This document shows positions 1-5,868 of a stretch of 6,249 nucleotides of DNA, piece by piece (position 1 is the stretch's first letter; every line of letters begins with the position of its first letter). Position numbers and translations under genes: made by a program. The stretch comes from Candidatus Zixiibacteriota bacterium (GTDB lineage: Bacteria > Zixibacteria > MSB-5A5 > GN15 > FEB-12): NCBI GenBank assembly GCA_030642845.1, contig DAOWMZ010000123.1:1-6249 (forward strand). Direction: 5' to 3'. The notes below the pieces were generated by a model. That model had not been told where the DNA came from, made no database searches, and worked only from the letters and a program-made list of their open reading frames with translations.

Positions 1-2
1 CT

Positions 3-105
3 CATTCTTCCTGTCATCCCCAACTTGATTGGGGATCCATTTAAGATATTGAATTTTAAAGAGATAGATGGATTCCCGATCAGGTCGGGAATGACAAGAA
101 TAAAA
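3..105. repeat. Inverted pair of GTCATTCCC-type palindromic repeats
   Basis: Two arms face each other, roughly 3-45 and 66-105. The right arm read on the minus strand matches the left arm almost base for base (ATTCTT, GTCAT-CCC, TTGAT/CTGAT, GGGGATCCAT/GGGAATCCAT). Each arm also holds its own perfect 8-bp hairpin: 16-23 with 29-36 (ATCCCCAA / TTGGGGAT), and 72-79 with 85-92 (ATTCCCGA / TCGGGAAT), each with a 5-nt loop. The arms differ in sequence but both keep full pairing. This resembles the widespread 'GTCATTCCCG...CGGGAATCCA' intergenic repeats of many bacteria, which may be miniature mobile or REP-like elements. No transposase is visible beside it. Confidence 0.85.
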
Positions 106-164
106 GGTTTTATATCATTGTTAACTTTTTCAACACGCCCTTTATGGTGGGATGAATTAATTTC

Positions 165-234
165 CGCGTAGAGGGTGGTCTTGTGTCACCCATTAAATAT
201 GAAAAACCGCAGAGACAAGCCCCGCTACTACGCG
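165..234. repeat. 70-nt palindrome-bounded intergenic element, copy 1
   Basis: The ends are a perfect inverted repeat, CGCGTAG (165-171) with CTACGCG (228-234). Inside, GGGTG (173-177) pairs with CACCC (187-191) around the loop GTCTTGTGT. A second copy lies at 4151-4221 with the same order, the same loop and nearly the same length. Its outer and inner stems differ in sequence but still pair. The element ends 19 bp beyond the stop of the minus-strand gene at 254-589, so it could fold in the 3' end of that transcript. There is no T-tract, so a terminator role is not shown. Confidence 0.75.
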
Positions 235-253
235 TGAGAATATAATTTATATT

Positions 254-589
254 TCATTCAGTATCATTTTCATCGTATGACTCGTCGTCATCGTATGACA
301 TTACTTGTTTCACATCGGGGCGGGCAAAAAGATAAGGGAATCCTGTCATATCTCCTCTTGTCGCTGTGCAGACATAAAAAATCGATGATTCAAAAATTGC
401 TGTAACCTTTTCACGTGGGGCATCTTTTTCCAGGTCGCGATAGTATCGCCCTACTTCGATATACATTTTTGGCTGCCAGTGATTAGCGGGATTGACTTTG
501 ATCGCTTTGATCCTCTTTTCTTTAACCGGAACTTTCATTGTTTTTCGAAGATATTCCAAAAGCTCCTGATGTTTTTGTTTATCAATCAT
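254..589 (-). CDS. Small hypothetical protein with acidic C-terminal tail
   Basis: I do not recognise this family. The reading frame stays open up to 706, but the upstream 39 codons are low-complexity (Lys, Tyr, Phe, Ile), run into the hairpin at 688-715 and look non-coding, so I start at ATG 587-589, giving 111 residues. No good Shine-Dalgarno sequence precedes it. The protein is soluble-looking with no signal peptide or membrane segment. It has a basic N-terminal part (residues 1-32, Lys/Arg-rich, KEKRIKAIKV), a middle that may be a small alpha/beta domain (MYIEVGRYYRDLE at 42-54, KVTAIFESSIFYVCTATRG at 61-79), and an acidic tail (98-111, SYDDDESYDENDTE). The tail is coded by a 12-bp direct repeat. 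The gene is divergent from the phosphorylase-like gene at 777. That it is real rests on plausible composition and the clean ATG; function is unknown. Confidence 0.6.
   Translation of the reverse strand: MIDKQKHQELLEYLRKTMKVPVKEKRIKAIKVNPANHWQPKMYIEVGRYYRDLEKDAPREKVTAIFESSIFYVCTATRGDMTGFPYLFARPDVKQVMSYDDDESYDENDTE
270..299. repeat. 12-bp direct repeat, 18-bp period, inside a CDS
   Basis: TCATCGTATGAC occurs at 270-281 and again at 288-299. On the minus strand the 18-bp unit encodes the two SYD-rich blocks (SYDDDE and SYDEND) of the acidic tail of the protein at 254-589. It looks like a small in-frame duplication. Confidence 0.8.
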
Positions 590-687
590 ATAGAATAATA
601 AAATATAAATAGTTAAATTACAAGAGTAAGAATACTTTGAAAATTTAAACTTCTTTTTGTCAGAATAAATATTTAATTTCCAGCCCA

Positions 688-752
688 GTAGGGTGGGTCT
701 GTCCACAGACTCGCCATAGAGGATAGCAGGTCTGTGGACAGACCTGCCCTAC
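688..752. repeat. Two facing GTAGGG...TGTCCACA palindromes in a divergent gap
   Basis: This 65-bp stretch fills the middle of the divergent spacer 590-776. Its two ends form a 21-bp inverted repeat: 688-708 matches 732-752 read backwards with two mismatches. Each half is also a hairpin of its own. GTCTGT (697-702) pairs with ACAGAC (705-710). GCAGGTCTGT (726-735) pairs perfectly with ACAGACCTGC (738-747). Both are centred on the octamer TGTCCACA, or its complement TGTGGACA. The right end lies 24 bp before the ATG at 777, so it could form a strong hairpin in that gene's 5' leader or act as a symmetrical protein-binding site. It belongs to the same family as 4107-4135 and 4417-4446. Confidence 0.8.
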
Positions 753-776
753 AACTTGTAAATAGAGAGAAAATAT

Positions 777-1541
777 ATGGAAGAAACATTCCCCATTCTT
801 GAATTTGATCCGGATCAGGATGCGATTATAAACCCCAATGATGAGGTTGATCCGATTGATATCTCAGAGAAATGCGTGATATGCTTTTTTAAAGAAGTAC
901 TCGAAAAAATAATAAAAAAACATAAAGCAAAAATTGTATCAGAACGAAATTGGGAGGATGGTCCCAGTCTTGTATATGAATTAGATTACCGGGGGAATAG
1001 AATTGCTTTTTTACATCCTGGGATTGGTGCCCCAAAAGCGGCTGGACAACTGGAACAGGCCATTGCTCTGGGTTGCAGGAAATTTATTGTTTGCGGTGGT
1101 TGTGGAGTATTGAAGAAAAATACAATAGTTGGAGATCTGATTATTCCAATATCAGCGGTTCGAGATGAGGGAACATCGTATCATTATCTTTCACCAAGCA
1201 GAGAAGTAGAGGCTAATCCCGATGCAATCAGAGCTATAGAAAAGGTTATCTCATCCCATAATATTTCATATAAAAAAGGGAAGACATGGACTACTGATGC
1301 CGCTTATCGTGAAACCCGAAAACGAATGGAAACCAGGGTTAAGGAGGGGTGTTTGACGGTCGAAATGGAAGCGGCTGCCTTTTTTGCAGTGGCGCAATTC
1401 AGGAAAGTTACTCTGGGTCAGATACTTTACGGTGGTGATGATCTCTCAGGAGAAAAATGGGATAATCGTATCTGGCAGGACAGGACTTCGGTTAGAGAAA
1501 AATTATTCTGGTTAGCTGTCGAAGCAGTAATGGAATTATAA
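777..1541 (+). CDS. Nucleoside/uridine phosphorylase-superfamily protein
   Basis: A 254-residue member of the PNP/UDP phosphorylase superfamily (PNP_UDP_1), whose members split the N-glycosidic bond of nucleosides in nucleoside salvage, in the cytoplasm. Visible landmarks: a long N-terminal extension (1-30, PILEFD...INP), a GIGAPKAAGQLEQAIALG segment (82-99), the glycine-rich strand CGGCGVL (106-112), TTDAAYRET (172-180), the ribose-binding VEMEAAA (195-201) with Glu196-Met197-Glu198, and GGDDLSG (219-225), where Asp221 or Asp222 fits the catalytic acid. The usual N-terminal GDPxR phosphate loop is absent; CVICFFKE (33-40) stands there. The Arg that normally precedes the GxCG strand is Val105. 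It could therefore be a hydrolytic nucleosidase or use another substrate. The ATG has a weak GAGAGA 6 nt upstream. It reads towards lptG, with a 26-bp gap and no clear terminator. The superfamily is sure; substrate and reaction are not. Confidence 0.88.
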   Translation: MEETFPILEFDPDQDAIINPNDEVDPIDISEKCVICFFKEVLEKIIKKHKAKIVSERNWEDGPSLVYELDYRGNRIAFLHPGIGAPKAAGQLEQAIALGCRKFIVCGGCGVLKKNTIVGDLIIPISAVRDEGTSYHYLSPSREVEANPDAIRAIEKVISSHNISYKKGKTWTTDAAYRETRKRMETRVKEGCLTVEMEAAAFFAVAQFRKVTLGQILYGGDDLSGEKWDNRIWQDRTSVREKLFWLAVEAVMEL

Positions 1542-1567
1542 TTTTTTCGCATAACTCGAATGGAGTA

Positions 1568-2647
1568 TTATTTTCTCGATTTAAACAGGGCTAACAGGCC
1601 GACCAAAAAGAACAATCCGTTTACCCCCCACACCGCAACTTCGAGTGGAATTTTTTCATTATATCCGGCTGACTGCATAACTCGGAACAAAATAAAATAC
1701 AAAAGTGAAATCATTGCCCCGGTCGCAATTGAGACTGCGACTCCTCCTCTGCGAGGGTTGGAAGCAATAGGGATACTTATTAATACGACAATGAATATTG
1801 TTAAGGGGAAAGAGTATTTTAGGCCGAGATCAACCGACTCGCGGATATAGGGACCGCCGGTTCGTTTCATAAGGTCGATATAATTTCTGAGTTCATCAAT
1901 TCCCATATCTTCAGGTTTGCCAATTTTCTTAGTAAAATCTTCAGGCATCTCCTCTATATCAGGAAGCATAAGAACTTCAAACTCTCGGTATTCTTCCCTC
2001 TCTTTGGTAAATATTCTTTCCACACCGTCGCGAGCCATCCATTGTTCTGTCCGATAGACAATGGTTTTGGCAGTGATGATGCGGGATAAGCGATCATCTT
2101 CGGTAACATAGATTTTCAGATCGCGCCCTTCTCTTCGAAGAGCATTAAAATTGTTCAGAGTATAAAAATATCCCGGTCTGACCTGACGGTAAATATTGGA
2201 GATGTGCGTGCCTGATGTTCGAGATTTTTTTTTAATAGTATATTCTTTAATTTCTAATCGTTTTTTATTGGCCGGGGGAAACAGATATTCGTTGTAGTAA
2301 AAGTGTCCGCCTGACATCATCAAAGCTACTACTAAAAATGGAAGAGCAATACGATATAGAGAAACCCCCGATGCTTTCATCGCCAGAATTTCATTACGGC
2401 GGGCTATCAGCGAAATTGAAAAGAGAGATGCAATTAACACAAACATGGGAAGGAAAGATTTTATAACCCATCCGCTCCAATAAAAATAGTATTCAATAAT
2501 TTTTACCAGTGGAACCTGATGGTCAACAAAGTCCCGGAGCTCTTCGATAACATTAATAATTATAATAGTCAGCCCGAATCCAAGAGTAACAACAATCAGA
2601 GCGGAGAAAAATGATTTTAGCAGGTATAAGTCAATTTTTTTTATCAT
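1568..2647 (-). CDS. lptG: LPS export permease, LptG-like (YjgP/YjgQ family)
   Basis: A 359-residue inner-membrane protein of the YjgP/YjgQ permease family, about the length of E. coli LptG. In the LptB2FG transporter, LptF and LptG pull lipopolysaccharide from the inner membrane and pass it to the LptC-A-D bridge. Predicted helices: about 14-34, 57-82 and 99-117, then a periplasmic beta-jellyroll-type domain (about 118-276), then helices at 279-295, 303-324 and 335-355. The cytoplasmic loop RRNEILAMKASGVSLYRI (83-100) is the family-typical coupling segment with the ATPase LptB, which is not in this window. The ATG at 2645-2647 gives the usual family N-terminus (IKKIDLYLLKSFF) and overlaps the end of lptF by 17 bp, suggesting coupled translation. 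It is called G rather than F by gene order and length, so the split assignment is less certain than the family. Confidence 0.9.
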   Translation of the reverse strand: MIKKIDLYLLKSFFSALIVVTLGFGLTIIIINVIEELRDFVDHQVPLVKIIEYYFYWSGWVIKSFLPMFVLIASLFSISLIARRNEILAMKASGVSLYRIALPFLVVALMMSGGHFYYNEYLFPPANKKRLEIKEYTIKKKSRTSGTHISNIYRQVRPGYFYTLNNFNALRREGRDLKIYVTEDDRLSRIITAKTIVYRTEQWMARDGVERIFTKEREEYREFEVLMLPDIEEMPEDFTKKIGKPEDMGIDELRNYIDLMKRTGGPYIRESVDLGLKYSFPLTIFIVVLISIPIASNPRRGGVAVSIATGAMISLLYFILFRVMQSAGYNEKIPLEVAVWGVNGLFFLVGLLALFKSRK

Positions 2648-3980
2648 TGTGTTTTCTGCCTGTTTGCCTGAAAAAAGAAAAAATCGGTTTTTCGGTTACT
2701 ACTTTATAAAGGAGATACAATCCAACTCCGCCGATAACGACATTTGCTCCCCAGGTAGCCCAGAAGGGAGATATAATATCCCTGTCAGCCATATCTTCAC
2801 CTCCGATAATCCAGGCCCAGTATATCACGAACATAATAATAGAGATAGTGATAGCCATTCCCATCCCCCCCTTGCGCGAAATTACTGCCAGCGGTGCACC
2901 GATTAGAATAAAAGCCAGAGAGGCAGCCGGGAGGGAGAATTTTTTATAAATTTCAACCGAAAATTTATTGATCATTCTCTGCTGTGCTGTAATTTGCTGA
3001 CGGCTTCGTTGAATGACTTGATATTGGCTTAAAGCATTCTGTTTGATTTTTTCATAAGCAGCCTCTTCGGCAAGAGTATCATTTCCTTTAAATACAAATG
3101 TGTCGCAATAAAGATAATCAAATTTTTTATTTAAAGTCGTATGAATTTTATCCTTAAAAGGTCCAATTGTATTTTCAGCCCGTTCCACATTAATTATCAT
3201 CTGAGCGATATTCATTTCTCGATCAGTTCGGTACTCCTGATCGGTTCGTATGAATTCAGAACCGGCATCAGTAATATTGATCACATGTTTTTGAAATTCA
3301 AGTCTTTGATAATTTTCAGGTTCTTCGGTATCAAGTTTATGGATCTCACCATTATAGAGGGTAAATTGTAGAGATTGTCCGTTATCCAATGATTTCATAA
3401 AGCCGTATTCCGAAACAATAATCTGTGGTTTTGTACGATTTTTGGTCTCAGTGATCCGCACTCCTTCTACTCGCGAGGTAGCGTGATCAATTTTATCAAT
3501 CAAAACCAGCCAACCGGGAATATCGGAAATAAAAATACCGGAACGGAAAATCAATGTCGGCCGCATAGCTGCGACATCCCCCCACAACAAACGAGCTTTT
3601 TTATTTAAATCCGGCAGGACCTTGTCATTAAACTGAATCATGCCAACCATGATAAGAGTACCTGCCACCAACAACGGCATCATAATCCGCATCAGGTTGA
3701 TCCCGGAGGCTTTTATAGCGGTGATTTCAAAATCGGAGGTGAGCCGCCCGAATGCCATAAGTACCGCAACCAGTACAGCCATCGGCACCGAAAGGGCAAG
3801 CATCCAGGCAAGGTTCAAGACAACAAGTTCCAGTGCAATCCAGATAGAAATATCCTTGTCAATAACATGGTCGATAATGCGAGGGACATGGTCGATCACC
3901 AGCAGGAACGTTATAGTAAAGAAGGCAAAAATAAACGGCCCCAGGTGTTCCATCAATATGTAGCGTGTCATTTTCTTCAT
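2631..3980 (-). CDS. lptF: LPS export permease, LptF-like (YjgP/YjgQ family), enlarged
   Basis: A 449-residue inner-membrane permease, the expected partner of the downstream LptG in lipopolysaccharide export. Predicted helices: about 13-31, 47-77 and 98-117; a periplasmic domain follows; then 349-367, 372-393 and 404-426. The conserved cytoplasmic loop is at about 83-99 (DFEITAIKASGINLMRI). It is some 80 residues longer than E. coli LptF; the excess is a hydrophilic, helix-looking, Gln/Lys-rich stretch at about 255-345, between the jellyroll-type domain and the fourth helix. The ATG at 3978-3980 gives a standard N-terminus (TRYILMEHLGPFIFAF). A second ATG, three codons in, is possible. No Shine-Dalgarno sequence is visible. 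It is the first gene of a two-gene operon whose only visible upstream control is the weak promoter at 3992-4020. Confidence 0.9.
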   Translation of the reverse strand: MKKMTRYILMEHLGPFIFAFFTITFLLVIDHVPRIIDHVIDKDISIWIALELVVLNLAWMLALSVPMAVLVAVLMAFGRLTSDFEITAIKASGINLMRIMMPLLVAGTLIMVGMIQFNDKVLPDLNKKARLLWGDVAAMRPTLIFRSGIFISDIPGWLVLIDKIDHATSRVEGVRITETKNRTKPQIIVSEYGFMKSLDNGQSLQFTLYNGEIHKLDTEEPENYQRLEFQKHVINITDAGSEFIRTDQEYRTDREMNIAQMIINVERAENTIGPFKDKIHTTLNKKFDYLYCDTFVFKGNDTLAEEAAYEKIKQNALSQYQVIQRSRQQITAQQRMINKFSVEIYKKFSLPAASLAFILIGAPLAVISRKGGMGMAITISIIMFVIYWAWIIGGEDMADRDIISPFWATWGANVVIGGVGLYLLYKVVTEKPIFSFFRQTGRKHNDKKN

Positions 3981-3991
3981 AAATTTTTGTC

Positions 3992-4020
3992 AATATATTG
4001 TTTATACAACCCGTATCCAA
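3992..4020 (-). promoter_or_regulatory. Possible sigma70-type promoter for lptF-lptG
   Basis: On the minus strand, TTGGAT (4015-4020) is followed after 17 bp by TATATT (3992-3997). The -10 matches the consensus at five of six positions, the -35 at only three. The -10 ends 11 bp before the lptF ATG, so the leader would be very short, in keeping with the lack of a Shine-Dalgarno sequence. AT-rich DNA often gives such matches by chance. Confidence 0.3.
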
Positions 4021-4106
4021 GTTTATATTAATAACCTGTAACTTTTATTTTTAAGCTGATTGTATTAGGATTTTATTGATTAAGTGGCTGGCAGTAGATT
4101 ATTCTT

Positions 4107-4141
4107 GTAGGGCAGAACCATTTATGGATTCTGCCTTTTTA
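4107..4141 (+). repeat. GTAGGGCAG-type hairpin followed by a T-tract
   Basis: GTAGGGCAG opens the unit. GGCAGAACCA (4111-4120) pairs with TGGATTCTGCC (4125-4135), with one bulged base and a 4-nt loop TTTA. Five Ts follow at 4136-4140, so on the plus strand it has the shape of an intrinsic terminator. However, no plus-strand gene lies upstream before 1541, so a repeat-family origin is more likely. The opening nine bases match the minus-strand copy at 726-752. Confidence 0.65.
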
Positions 4142-4150
4142 TATTGAATA

Positions 4151-4221
4151 ACGTGTAGAGGGCGGTCTTGTGTCGTCCATTTAATATTTGCACTGTGGAG
4201 ATAAACCCCGACTCTACACGT
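4151..4221. repeat. 71-nt palindrome-bounded intergenic element, copy 2
   Basis: The outer arms are a perfect 10-bp inverted repeat, ACGTGTAGAG (4151-4160) with CTCTACACGT (4212-4221). Inside, GGGCG (4160-4164, sharing its first G with the outer arm) pairs with CGTCC (4174-4178) around GTCTTGTGT, the same loop as in copy 1 at 165-234. The two copies agree closely in the first 35 bases and in the AAGCCCCG/AAACCCCG block near the right end. Differences in the stems are mostly paired changes. Confidence 0.75.
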
Positions 4222-4265
4222 ATTAGAGGAATATAGACATTTAAAGAAATTAATGTAAAACACAC

Positions 4266-4352
4266 AAAGTGTATCAGGAGGACAGGCCTCCTGACTAATG
4301 TGTAACCTATCTAACAGGTTTGTACCCCTACACTTTCCCACCATAAATGGTG
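4266..4352. repeat. Branched palindromic element with adjoining hairpin
   Basis: AAAGTGTA (4266-4273) pairs with TACACTTT (4329-4336). It encloses TCAGGAGG / CCTCCTGA (4274-4281 with 4287-4294, perfect 8 bp, 5-nt loop) and AACCT / AGGTT (4304-4308 with 4316-4320). This gives a three-way-junction fold of 71 nt, the same length as the neighbouring element at 4151-4221 but unrelated in sequence. Directly after it, CACCAT (4339-4344) pairs with ATGGTG (4347-4352). It could be a structured RNA or the worn remains of a mobile element; no protein supports either. Confidence 0.55.
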
Positions 4353-4402
4353 CACCACTCAAAATTAATTATCATAACATTGTATCGCGGAACTTTAAAA
4401 CA

Positions 4403-4446
4403 CACTATGTATAGTGGGCTGCAGATGTCCACATCTGCCCCTTGTA
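4403..4446 (-). terminator. Tandem hairpins after the MmgE/PrpD gene, possible terminator
   Basis: Starting 13 bp past the stop codon, the minus-strand transcript would form GCAGATGT / ACATCTGC (4421-4438, perfect 8 bp with GG at the centre), then CACTAT / ATAGTG (4403-4416, perfect 6 bp). A weak T-tract (TGTTTT) follows. The first hairpin belongs to the TGTCCACA-centred repeat family also found at 688-752, so it may be a repeat that now serves as a 3' end. The T-tract is poor, so termination is uncertain. Confidence 0.4.
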
Positions 4447-4451
4447 CAAAA

Positions 4452-5819
4452 TTATGCAATCAGTTCTTTCATCAGATCCTTACATGACATTGTTTCGCAA
4501 TTGAAAATGAGGTCCTTTATTTCTTTCTTACGTGCTTCATCTAATAAACCTGTGGCAAGGCCATTAAACTTAGAGGTCAGATCATCTTCGGACATTGGTT
4601 CGCGGGGATCACCTTTAGGATATTCCAGATATTCAGAATACTCTTTGCCGTCTTTAGTTTTAACCACAACTCTTGAGGGCTGTTTGGCCGGGAACATCTT
4701 TTCAAATTCTTCAGACGCTTCCCCTTTGATTTTGTCGATCACTTCCCAGATACGTTTATCTTTGAGCTTCTCATCAGAGAATGACTGGGTTGTGATTTCA
4801 TGATCGACAAGACATGCTGCTACACAATATGGCAGGGAATGATCGGCGGTCTCGCGTGATTCGGGACGATACTTATGCGGATCAAAAAGAATATCGCAGG
4901 CGCGGGCAATAGTTGTAAGAGTAACTTCTTCAATTTGATCATAACTGATATTATTACCTTTAACTACTTTCAGGGTAGTGCTTAGATGAGTATGGGTCAA
5001 CGCTTCGGTTGGGAACGCTTTCATACTGCATTCCATGATTTTAAATTTCTTACCCAGACCGCCGACTAATTTATCATTGTCCCATCCTTCGCCAAAACAA
5101 TCCATGAACCCTTCTTTACCTTCAAAAACAGCCGTTGTCCCACTGTAGCCTTTCTGCGCCATCAAAGCGGCAAAGACACCGCTCTGGACAGCCATCGGAT
5201 CAACAGTGTTTTTCATCATCGTTAATGCCCCGGCAGTCGGACAACCGATTGTATGATTATGCGAGCCATTGATACCTATCGCATGAACCATCTGGTCAAC
5301 AGTTAATCCGAGAAGCTTGCCGGCTACTATTGGAGATACAAACTGCGTTAACGTTGCATGATGCCATTTGCGTTCCCGCACGCCCGGCACAGCAAATTCA
5401 CAAAGACGCTGTTCGAATTCATAAGCGAGAACAATGGCAACAATGACATCTTTCATCGAAGCACCCACTATCTCGCCCATTGATAAGGCTGCCGGAATAA
5501 GATCGGAGGGATGTGAGGGATCTTCTTTCCAGTAGATGTCATTAAAATCAAGAGCACGGATCATCAGAGAGTTCACCAGAGTGGCATTAACCGCTGGCAT
5601 TTTATCCCCGAACCAGAGAATTGTCGCTTCTTCTTTACCGCCCATGTCAGTATAAATATCATGCAGGATATTTACATCTTTGGTATGATACCCACCGCAA
5701 GCACAACCAACAGAGTCATAAAGGTATCGTTTTACTTCGTTAACCACTTCCGAGGGAAGGTCATCGTATGTGAGTCCAACAGCGAACTCAGCTATTTGTT
5801 GTGATAATGTTTTTTCCAT
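4452..5819 (-). CDS. MmgE/PrpD family protein
   Basis: A 455-residue cytoplasmic protein of the MmgE/PrpD family, the normal length. Known members include 2-methylcitrate dehydratase (PrpD), cis-aconitate decarboxylase and iminodisuccinate epimerase, so family membership does not fix the substrate. Visible family landmarks: an N-terminal helical part (SQQIAEFAVGL...LPSEVVNEVKRYLYDSVGCACGG, 6-43), the active-site region ALDFNDIYW...HPSD (89-105), HAIGINGSHNH (179-189), KAFPTEALTH (267-276), TADHSLPYCVAACLVD (324-339) and the late motif PKGDPREPMSEDDLTSKF (401-418). No truncation or frameshift is seen. The ATG at 5817-5819 matches the usual family start; no clear Shine-Dalgarno is present. It lies 49 bp downstream of an aconitase-superfamily gene on the same strand, with no terminator between, so the two are probably co-transcribed. 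This favours hydration/dehydration of a tricarboxylate such as methylcitrate, but this is inferred from context only. Confidence 0.9.
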   Translation of the reverse strand: MEKTLSQQIAEFAVGLTYDDLPSEVVNEVKRYLYDSVGCACGGYHTKDVNILHDIYTDMGGKEEATILWFGDKMPAVNATLVNSLMIRALDFNDIYWKEDPSHPSDLIPAALSMGEIVGASMKDVIVAIVLAYEFEQRLCEFAVPGVRERKWHHATLTQFVSPIVAGKLLGLTVDQMVHAIGINGSHNHTIGCPTAGALTMMKNTVDPMAVQSGVFAALMAQKGYSGTTAVFEGKEGFMDCFGEGWDNDKLVGGLGKKFKIMECSMKAFPTEALTHTHLSTTLKVVKGNNISYDQIEEVTLTTIARACDILFDPHKYRPESRETADHSLPYCVAACLVDHEITTQSFSDEKLKDKRIWEVIDKIKGEASEEFEKMFPAKQPSRVVVKTKDGKEYSEYLEYPKGDPREPMSEDDLTSKFNGLATGLLDEARKKEIKDLIFNCETMSCKDLMKELIA

Positions 5820-5868
5820 GATAGAAGTTATCTACTTTATTTTTGAATTTTATTTTCTTCTAATTAAT

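Larger units (their letters stand above)
3981..4451. other. 471-bp non-coding gap between two minus-strand operons
   Basis: I see no credible gene here; an 87-codon open frame on the minus strand (4099-4362) runs through hairpins and has no protein-like pattern. Positions 3981-4106 are plain AT-rich DNA with only the possible lptF promoter. Positions 4107-4446 hold six palindromic units in a row: 4107-4135, 4151-4221, 4266-4336, 4339-4352, 4403-4416 and 4417-4446, listed separately where they can be supported. This gap follows the stop of the MmgE/PrpD gene and precedes lptF. Confidence 0.7.

Noticed and set aside
141..152. TTTATGGTGGGA shared with the opposite strand at 4336-4347
   Set aside because: Twelve bases in repeat-rich DNA; it hints that the flanks of both 70-nt elements are related, but the orientation relative to the element differs and the match is too short to call.
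590..706. N-terminal extension of the small minus-strand protein up to 706
   Set aside because: These 39 codons are low-complexity, start inside the palindrome at 688-715, and the internal ATG at 587-589 opens the protein-like part.
1543..1576. Terminator between the convergent genes (ACTC/GAGT near 1554-1566)
   Set aside because: The stem is only 4 bp and the flanking T-rich stretches do not follow it properly on either strand.
4099..4362. 87-codon minus-strand open frame in the intergenic gap
   Set aside because: It runs through three palindromic units, has no family-like motifs and no start signal, and is best explained by the repeats.
4107..4446. CRISPR array
   Set aside because: The units are palindromes of different sequence with irregular spacing, not identical direct repeats with unique spacers, and no cas gene is present.
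4414..4803. Plus-strand 129-codon open frame opposite the MmgE/PrpD gene
   Set aside because: It is the antisense shadow of a strong protein-coding gene and has no family features of its own; the same holds for the plus-strand frames across lptF and lptG.
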